From Elysia chlorotica (taxonomy: Eukaryota; Mollusca; Gastropoda; Plakobranchidae): DNA of 64,000 bases. The stretch covers positions 185,838 to 249,837 of the forward strand of contig RQTK01000210.1 in assembly GCA_003991915.1 (NCBI GenBank). The letters run 5' to 3'. A model generated the notes under the pieces. That model was not told where the DNA came from, did not search any database, and was given only the letters and a program-made list of their open reading frames with translations. Below are positions 24,504 to 35,300 of the stretch, piece by piece (within the stretch, counting starts at the first letter, position 1; the number at the start of each line of letters is the position of its first letter). A program made the position numbers and the translations under genes.

Positions 24504-26233
24504 GAGAGAGAGACAGAGAGACAGAGAGACTGACTTACTGTTACACACACAGCCACGCAAGGAGACAAAACTTAACCGACAAATGCACCATCAACAGCAT
24601 GTACAAAACACAAAATTGTATCAAAATATAAAGTTCAGGATCCAATTCGCACTTTCAGGACATTCTCTACTTTTTCTGATTACTACGTTTGACATTGATA
24701 CACTTCAAAGGCATGTTGTGTGTGTGTGTTTTTTCAAAGAGACAATTACGTAAGAAGTGGAGAAGAACTACCAATCACTTTGACAAACAAAGTCAAACAA
24801 TAAAACGATGCTGAATGAAAACTCTGCATGTGCGGAGATCCCATGGAACCAAATCATGTTCTTGAACTGGTTGCGACACCGAAGCCATTAACCTTTTCAA
24901 GGCGTTGGTCAGTTGGAGCTAGCCCTGTCACCCCCCCCCCCCCCCCCCCCCCCTCCTTTTTTTTTTTACAATAACGTGCTTATAATAAGTCTTTCAGTAC
25001 ACTGTGACGTTGTGTTTTGGGTGTTTTGAAAATATTAGAATCTAGTAACATATTACAAGATTCTTCCATTTGAACACTCTCAATTCTGAGGGGGAAAGTT
25101 GGTGAAGTTTGACCCTAGACAATCTCGTGCCGTGTCTCCAGTGGGAAGTCCAGTCGACCTTAGACTGCTGATGGACGCGGGGCTGTCTAGTGCTGCGTCG
25201 TGGAAAGGTTAACTGACATTATACTATGTGCATCTATATCCAAATGGGACAGAACGACAGGGCAATGCAATGGCTTTATCTTTAGCTTTTTGTGTGTGTT
25301 AAAATGTGACCCGTTTGAGAATTCAGCTGCACATCAGGATAACTCGGTGGTATTTTTATCTTAAAATCAACCACACAGGTGCAAGTGTCCTATCTCAGTA
25401 ATCAGTGATATAACTAAAACACAATGTTTCATTTTCGCACGATTAACTGGTTGGAGCGGTGTCAGTATAATGTGACTGGCTGAGACAAAAGGCATGGTAT
25501 CCCCGCCCTATCTTGTGTGTGACAGTACATACAATTGTCAGATATCAGTCTTGGGGCTCATCGCCGTATAGGAACCTCCAGGGGAACCTAGGAGACGCTT
25601 AACTCGGAGTGAGGGAGAGAACTCTCGCCCTCATTCTTTGGAGAAGATGTTCGAGAACTTGGAAACTGTAAATTTTCAGCTCAGAGATCACAATATGATG
25701 TCCATGAAAGAAGTGGGCATTTTGAGCTATTTTCAAATAAAGCATGAGGTATAAACAGTCTTAACAGAAACAAAACATTAATGACACGTAATAACAAACT
25801 TTGAATTAAAATGACATACTACTCCCTTAAGGCATCGGTAAATGGGAAAACTGACAAGGACAATTTGTCAATTTAACTGAAACATGGACAGAAAAAAGGC
25901 GATTTGTAAAAAAAACAACAGGTATTGTTCTTGATTTTATGGATATATGTATAGGGATTGACTGTCAGACAATTTGACTGTTCCACCTGCCCCAAATGAG
26001 CAGTTCAATTATAACTCCAAGAATCTAAAGTGTTATATGAGGTGATAGAAAAAAACTCTTGCTAATGCACGGGATATGAATATTTTTGGCTACCAACAAT
26101 GTATTGGTTTTTTTTCACCACGAACGCCAAAGAAAAATTCATATTCACACAAGAAAACGGAAGAGGAATAATGAGAGAAGAGAAATGAAACTATAAAGGC
26201 TAATCCGTTTGAAAGAAAATAGACAGAAAGGGA

Positions 26234-26314
<81 letters not shown>

Positions 26315-29300
26315 ACACACACACACAGAGACTGACTTACAGTCAAGCGACAAATGCATCATCAACAGCAGTACAAAACACAAAATTGTATCAAAATATA
26401 TCGTTCAGGATCAAATCCCCGCACTTTCAGGACATTCTCTACTTTTTATGATTACTGCGTTTGACATTGATACACTTCAAAGGCATATTGTGTGTGTGTG
26501 TGTGTGTTTTAAAGGGACAATTAAGTAAGAAGTGGAGAAGAACTACCTAATCACTTTGACAAACAAAGTCAAACAATATAGCGATGCTGAATGAAAACTG
26601 TAGAGGCTGTCTAGTGTTGCGTCGTGAAAAGGTTAACTGACATTATACTTTGTACATTTATATCCAAATGGGACAGAACGACAGGGCAATGCAATGGCTT
26701 TATCTTTAGTTTTTTAAGTGTGTTAAAATGTGATCCGTCTGAGAATTCAGCTGCACACCAAGATAACTCGGTGGTATTTTTATCTTAAAATCAACCACAC
26801 AGGTGCAAGTGTCCTATCTCAGTAATCAGTGATATAACTGAAAGACAATGTTTCATTTTCGCACGATTAACTGGTTGGATCGGTGTCAGTATAATGTGAC
26901 CGGCTGAGACAAAAGTTATGGTATCCCAGCCCTATCTTGTGTGTGACAGCACATACAATTGTCAGATATCAGTCTTGGGGCTCGTTGCCGTATAGGAACC
27001 TCCAGGGGAACCTAGGAGACGCTTAACTCGGAGTGAGGGAGAGTACATGTATTTCTGTTTCTAAGTACAGGTATTGGGAAATAAATGTATAATTTAATTT
27101 CAAACGCTATTAACGGGCTTTGAAACGTTTCTTCATGTACTTTAAAGTAAAAGTATTATGAGCAGTTAAGACAGCTTATATCTGATGGTCTGGCAAAGAA
27201 CATGTAAAGGGGAAAGGGGCGGGGTAAATAACTAGAAGTTGTGAATGTCCAACGGGTCCGACGGCTCTGGCGGGCGCATCTAACTTGTCTAAAAATGGCT
27301 TTAGCTTAAGCTATGAAATAGCCATATAATGTCTGATATATGGAACTATAATGAGACTCCGGTGACTACCACGTGATCACGACGAACATTACATGCGACC
27401 CTGGGACGCGTCACACTTTTTCACGTTCCATGAAATCGTGGGTGTTTGATTCAGTCATGCCTGAGTCGATGTGAAACCATTACATCAGAAGGACAACAAG
27501 TACTGTTAAATCATTACAGCCATGTGTACACCAGATGGCGGAAAAAAGGGAGTGAACTTGAATGGCACACAGCTGGCTCTAGATCTAATGAAACGTGACC
27601 TGCATTAAAGGGTTTGCGACCCACAGCACGATCACGGATGACGTTCACAAATCCTTTAGGCGTGTGATTTTCTCATCGCTCATTGGCTCCGTCGATCTTG
27701 GATATGGCTATGATTGGAAGCCAATGCAGGTTCCTTTACCGATCGCGTTCGTTATTGCAATGCCTCTCTTGGTTTCTTTTTTTTTTTTTTTAAATCTAAG
27801 ACTTATCACGTTTACGTAACAAGTTGTGCAAACTTCAGCCATGCCGCCCGCCCGTGCGGAATTTCTGGCGTATCGGCTTATTTACAGTAACGAAGTTACA
27901 GGTGGGACCAAATAACCACAAGCAGAACGTGTGCCACACTTTGGACAGACCACTAAAAAAAAAAGGAATCGAATTCGAATGATAATTAAGTAAGTGGAAC
28001 AGACCAGATGCTGCTGCTACTGCTGCTACAAGGCGTCGTCTGTATGGGAATTCGATACGGTATCATTCCATTTACTGGAAATAAAATACGTATATAAATA
28101 AGTATTACATGTACTTGTACTAGGCTACGCACGCGCTCTTCTCATGTACTACCGGAAACAAAAAACCACACGGAGCGTCTTATACCTCATTCATTATTGA
28201 GTATTATTAAGTTTGTAACCACGAAATATAACATACATTTCCTATTATTTGTTCCCCATTGAAATCAAACGACTATTGTGTTGCATACCGATCATTTCAA
28301 TCACAACCGATACTATATTTTTTGTCCAAATATTGATTTAAAACAGTGTGTAAGATTGAAAAGACATGTAGTTATAGACTACATTGTTTCGATAGAGAAG
28401 ATATGTTGCCACTATGCAAACATAATTTAATCTGCCTGTGAGCAAGGGAAGGGGGGGGGGGGGTGCTAATCCTAAAAGAATATTATACCGCATAAATCTC
28501 TGAGAAGTGCAATGGATACATACATGCATCTTGTAAATACAAACTTTAAAAAAAAGCAGATTAAAAAAACTATTTTTAAATGTGAACCAAAGTGCAAACG
28601 GCCAGCTGAAAGTCAACTCAACTGTTTTTTTTTCCAGACTTGTCCCCACGATGCTCATTGTGAATAGACACATTAGGTTTTCCATTAAAAATCAGCGGCG
28701 AATAGATATAGCAATTGAAGTGAGAAATACACCCATACAATGATACAGGAAAGCAGGCTAACCATACACACACAAAGTAAAAACAATGGAACAATAGGAG
28801 TGCATTGTTCGTCACACCTGATCAGTGATGGAACGATGACACGTATACACGCCACCTTCACATATATTTGGAAATGTCAGTCATTCTATGTTTAACTGAT
28901 CATTTACTATGAATGACGAAGACAAGTTTTATCATTCTTTAAAAAAAGAAAAAAAGATGTGCACGTGCATGAAACCGCGACTGAATATGACTTTAACTAG
29001 ATATGATCTTTCAATGCATCCCCACACCAGAGTGTAACTTAGCACTAGGCCTTACACGGAACAGTAATAGTTTATCGTATTCATGGTTCTATACAAAAGC
29101 GCACGCGTGGATAATTGATACGTGTTTGATTGTCTTTCTTTTAAAACAACCCTAAATTCCCTCAGTCTTGACTGAGGTTGAATTGGATGGTGCTATTTCA
29201 ATTGCGAGAGATTTGTAATGAAATTACACGCCCGTGATAGACGATCGATGGAGTCTCACATATAGACTATGGGTTGATTGAACTCTATGACTGGAGAAAA

Positions 29301-32300
29301 AAAGAGCTTTAAAATAAAAGTTTTCGTCAGAATTGTAAGTGCCCAAAATACATGTTAGTGAGACTTCCTGGTTGTGTGCCTGCTCCCAGAAGGCTTCGTG
29401 TTGTTGCCTAGAGTTCAACGTAGGCTATAATTTGGACGGGCCACAAGACTAACGTCTGACAAGTTTACGTGCTGCCACACAAAGACAGTGAGCGTATACC
29501 ACGACTCGCGTCTAAGTCGGTATCATAACTTGATAGCTACTGGAGATGGATTTTTATTGGGGGTTTAGCAATAGCCGTGCTCCCTGTAGACGTTTGTTTT
29601 GTTGCTTAAAGTTCAAATTCAGCACAATATAGACTATATAGTGGACGTGTCCACAGACTAACTCAGTAACTGACAACTTTATGTGCTACCACACACGAGA
29701 CAGTGCGGGGAGATCCCTGAGGTAGACCGAGAGGAAATTTTGCCTTGACCAAAGAGAGAGTACATGGTGCTCGTGTATCACACTAGCAAGAACCGCCACT
29801 CACAACCACACTGGAAACCTGGCTATAGAGTCAGTGCGGGGTAATCAATGTGCAGGGTAAACACAAAATGCTACATGTAGTTCTAGGTCTAACTGCAGCA
29901 AAGCACTCCAGATTTCAAGATCCGATTGTGGTGTCCATGTACCGAAACATGCGATCTTCCTCGTCAACATCTTCGTCAAAGAGGGCCATGGTCTGCCGCG
30001 GCTTTGGCTTCCTTTGTTGCTGACCCTGCGGCTTGGATGACCCGAACACAGGATCTCTAGGATTTGCGCAAATAAAATTGAGGGCTTGTTTATATCTAGC
30101 TAAGAGGCGTTTAAAAAAGCTCTTTATGAACACGGTCAAAGCATCGTGGCTCTGTATCTGTGTAGCTGGACTGACTTAGATTGCACGGTACATGTTTTGG
30201 AACTCAGGGATTCTTTGTATAAAACAGACGGCGTCAGTTTTAAAGTGTTTGGGGAGCGCTATTAATTTGTTTAAAAACGTCCGCCTCCGATGCAGGAGGT
30301 CCGGGGTTCCAATCCCACGCGAGCCACCTCGCCCCCTTATGTTTGGGCCGGTGTTAATAATGTGACCAGGGGTTGGGGGTTGGGGTTGGGTTGGTTTTGA
30401 GATCACGTCTATAGGATATTTCGCAAGACCCAGGAGACACCCTCGATTTCTCCATCCGAAGATTTATAAATATATAAATAAATGTACCGTTTAAATGTTC
30501 GTAACGGAACAGATGTGAGCCATGCTGCTTTCACCCATACCGGTACATGTACAATGCACTAAGTCTAGTGGTTACAAACTTATTCAACCTTTCATGGATA
30601 TGTCTGGGATACCGGGGGATGTGTTGTCTGTCCATGAACGAATATGGAAGAGGCCTTTTTAAAACTGATCTCACTTCTAAAAAATATACCAAAGAAAGTT
30701 GGTAACCCAGGAATACCAAACAAAAATAAAAGACGGTACAGCCATAACACGAGTTATTAATATTATAATTACTAAACTAAAGTGCGTTCGTGCAATCACA
30801 CACACACACACATATATGTTTCAAATGAACAGACCACATAATTTAGCCCAAGATATACAAGGTAAATTATGAATGTGAATTTGAAGTATACTGAAGCAAG
30901 TCTTATTTTGTTAATAAGCAACTCAACAATTTAAGAAGTAGAAAGTAATTGGATAGCTTTGGTTATCGGCATACAAAGAGAGAGAGAGAGAGAGAGAGAG
31001 ACTCTCTCTCTCTCTCTCTCTCTGGGGAGGGGATAGAGGGGAGGAGGGAGAGATGGTGAGAGAGATTATAAGGCAGAGGAAGAAGAATAAACTTACTTTT
31101 GACTTTCTTTCTAGTGTATTTTTTTATATATAACTTATAAGTACATACATACCAAAAATCAGTAACTTGTTTAATTTTATTTTATTTCTACGGGCATTAG
31201 AAGCCGCATTCTTACACATGTTAGAGAAAATGTTAGTTTAAAGCACAGGTAGAGTACCAACTGTTAACTTAAGAGTAAGTTTTGCACCACAGTAGAGTGA
31301 AGGATGCTCATGCCAATCTCACGTCAAAACAACAATTACAGGTGCGCTCAGGGAGACAGACAACAAGTCCTGTCATCGAACAGCTCATGTCAAAACTGTT
31401 TCAGTACGAAGCAGAACCCAATCAATCTAGCAAGTCAAGATTCAATAGTTGTATCAGGTCTTTGTAAGCTCCACTTAAAACTTAAAGAGGATTAAATTGC
31501 TGATAACCAATTTTTTGCTCCTTTTCCCTGAAGCCCTTGAAGATAAAAATGAGTGTGTGATATGTAAATTATGAAGAAAAGAGTATGGAGATAAACACCC
31601 AATTGTATTCAGACCCATAAAGCAGAGGGCACTGCCATTTGAAATAAACAGAAAACTGTTTGATAAAAACAACGAAAGAAATTATAGAAATTACATCATC
31701 ACTTTTCTTAACCCTCCCCCCTTCCCCGAACAACAACAACAAAACTCCTCAAACAACAGAACCACGAATCCTCTATTCATTTCTCACGGTTCCACTGCCA
31801 GCCGGTGGAAACAGAAGAAAACAAACAAAACTAAAAGAGTGTAATTACTACACATCAATTGTCAAATTTTCAAAAAGAACACAAGCATTAAGCGGGTAAA
31901 TATTATGAAGAAGGAAAAAGAAAACTGTTTAAGGTCATCAGAGCGATCACAAATGGTAGCCTTACATCACTGTATACCATACTAAACGAAGCAGTTGTTA
32001 CAATATTGTACAATCAAAGAAAAGTTTGTTTGATAGAAAGAAAATACATTACTGCCACTTTTTAAACCATTAGAGACTGAGCTTATCAAGCTAAACAGCT
32101 ATGTGTGTGATTTTTATTCACATATATTTATCTCTTTTTTTTTTAAAAAGAACTAATTAATATAAGATTTTGTAAAGGGAAAACAAAAATGTGACCCAAT
32201 ATCGTTTGTTAGAAACTTACGGTTATTAATTCTTTGAAAACTGGCTGTGGATTAAGTCACTGACGGAGATAAACATTGCGATGTGCAGCTTTAACGATAA

Positions 32301-35300
32301 ACAGCGAAAGAAATCGTGTGCTTTTGAACAACAGCACAAACAGCACAAAATAATTATAACAATTATTCAATGAACTATTTGAACATGATTTAATGAGATA
32401 AAAATCAAACGTATGCGTAAAAAAATTTTTTGGGTTAAACCAGTTATGTTAGTGATGAAAATCAGTGTCAGCAGCTAAAATCTACAGGAGACTTCATTAT
32501 AAGTATGAAGTGAAAAATCAATTAGTAAGAAAATAACAACTGCAACCAAACTTACTCCTCAAGAGTTTCAAATCCTTCACCCAGTTGTCTCGTTCTGAAA
32601 TTATTTTCCACCCATTGGCAAAACGAGTATGACAATAAGCATAAAACATTTAAAGTGCGACTCAGAAGTGCATGCAACATATATAGAGCAGTCACTTACC
32701 AACAAGATGTAAAAATAAGGTGCAGTGACTATACATCTAAAGATAACCATAACTATATCTGCACAAAATTATCACCTAGCAAAGCTCATCCATGCAAGAA
32801 AATTAGAGACTGGCTTTACAATAAAAAAAAAAAAAAAAAGAATTCTTTTTTAAATTATTGACAGCGATATTTGTATTGCTTGGAGGCATCAGTTTTAAGC
32901 TGTTTTAATCTTTTTGTGAGTTAAGAAATGAAATCATATGGCTTTGCATTTCTATCCTTGTTCTACAACTTTTTATTGTCTGTCTTTCTGATCTAAGAGC
33001 TTCTTTGACTGTAGATTAAAAGGCACAGTCATAATTAGCAGAACCACAGTGGAAACCTCATAATTCAAATTGCTTGGGATTTGATCTAAACTTCGAATTA
33101 AGTGGATTCAAATTACAGAATGGGACATATGTAAAAAATGTTTACTTTAGTAGACAGTTACATTGTTTGAAAAACTGCATTTACATAGTTTTGTATTGTT
33201 TATCTTTTCATAGAAACCTTCTCCCAACCCCATTTCTTTTAAATAATTAAAGGCATGTCTTGGGCAGCAATAGGCGTTACAAACTTATTCAACCTTTCAT
33301 GGATATGTCTGGGATACCGGGGGATGTGTTGTCTGTCCATGAACGAATATGGAAGAGGCCTTAGAAAAATCGGCTCATGAGAAATTCGAATTATCAGACT
33401 TCCTTTAGTGAGGTTTTCACTGTAAATGGTTTAGCAATTGACTAACACTATTATGACATTTTCAAAGGGCATTTTTCATTGTCCATGCAGTCACGTGACA
33501 GTTTTAGGTGAGAAGAAAACGTTTTTGTGAGATTACGCCTGCTTATACATGACGGTCTAGCAAAGAGATTGACTCTCTACATATTTTGTTAAAACATGCT
33601 TCATACTCACTCCAGTTCAACTTTTTTGCCTCTTCAAAAAGGGAACGACAAATATTAAAAACAAAAACCCTGACAGTATCAACAACAGAACAGCAGACAA
33701 AATAGAACAGTATCAACAATAGAACAGTTCAACAGTAGACAGCAATAGAACAGTAGACAAAAATAGAACAGTAGATAGCAGTAAAACAGTAGACAACATT
33801 AGAACAGTATCAACAATAGAACAGTTCAACAGTAGACAAAAATAGAACAGTAGACAACAATAGAACAGTAGACAATAATAGAAGAGTAGACAACAACAGA
33901 ACAGTAGAAACGCATAGCAGATGAGTTTTCCAAAAACAGAAAGATGGCTTTCATGGGTGCATGACTCTACATAAACTGTTTAGACTTTTTCAAAACAGCC
34001 TATAACAAAATGCCTTGTAAACTATGCTAATCAACATTGTTTCATTTTCATTATATTTTTTTTTTAAACTGAAATTAAATACTACAATTATTTTAAAATG
34101 TATAACGATGAGCATTGTATATAATTGCTATTATTGCTACTTTCACTAAGTCTGTATATATTAAGAAGCAGATCATTTTAATTCCAACACAAACAATATC
34201 AAAAGCGAATAGAAAATTGTACCAAAACCTTTCTGACATTGAAAACATATTTAAAAAAAAAAGAGAGGAAGAAAAAAATAAAACAACATACTTCAATGAA
34301 AATAATACACTTTTGACGCAAAACCCATGACAAAATTACAATTTTATTACAAATGCTATTTCCAAACCACAATCAATTCAAATAAAATAAGAAAATCGCA
34401 TGTTTATTTAAAAAAAAAATTCCATTCAATACTCACCGAGGTTTCCTTGCTGGGGCATCCTCTCCCCACCCAGACACTGCTTTGTTTGGTCTGCCCGGGG
34501 GTCCATCCTTTTGAAACAAAGGTTGTTGTTTTTTTTTACATAGATAATTTCATACTTTCCCCTTCCTCCAATAATCTCTGAGATGTATGCAAGGAGTAGT
34601 TTACAGAAGTAAAAGATTTATATTACCAGTTCTTAGAAAACTACCAGAATTCAACAAATTCTTATTTTTATGAACATTATTGTAATTATAAATTTTGAAA
34701 TAAGAAAACGTTTTATTTTTTTTGGTTTATTTCTTCATTATTTACATTACGATTTTTAATATATCAACTTAACAGACATTTGATTCATTTAATTTTTCCA
34801 GGAATCTTGAGGAGCCATTAGTGTGTCAGTTTAGAGACTTAGAATGCATTATATGAAAATAAGATCATTTCTTATGAAAATGTAAAGCATTTGAGATCAA
34901 AGATGGTCATGTACGTCAGAAAAAGCTAGCATAAATAATCAGTAACATTCAAAGCAACCAGAAAAAATCAATATTCTAGGGAAACGATAGACAGATTAAA
35001 AATAAATCACTTATTGATTCTCTCACAGTATTTTTCTTGGTGGGTGCTGTGACAGCTAACTCTTCCTCATCTAATCCTGCAGCTGGTGTTGAAGGGACTT
35101 GGGCAGCTCTTCGGCCTGTCTTGGCCTGTAAAAAAAAATTTTGTGATGATTGAAAACTATATAACGACTTCAGTAGCGACATGTTCTCATTATTTAGGAC
35201 TGCACACAGGGATGAAACTTTATCCGGAATTTTCCGGAATTCCAGAAAAAGAATAATCTAACTCTCGAGTCTGATACCTGGAACACATTCCCCCCGCAAA

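Larger units (their letters stand above)
24177..25622. repeat. Large direct duplication, copy 1
   Basis: 24177-24365 is almost identical to 25996-26186. Similarity continues through the (GA)n array, the block up to about 24800, and, after a gap, 25183-25620. Copy 1 carries about 380 bp (24803-25182) absent from copy 2, including a poly-C run near 24931-24953. It ends in a type-B SINE. It lies in IFT43 intron 3. Confidence 0.9.

Noticed and set aside
30262..30330. Possible tRNA gene
   Set aside because: The B box is good, but the A-box side is degraded and the following sequence matches the SINE body.
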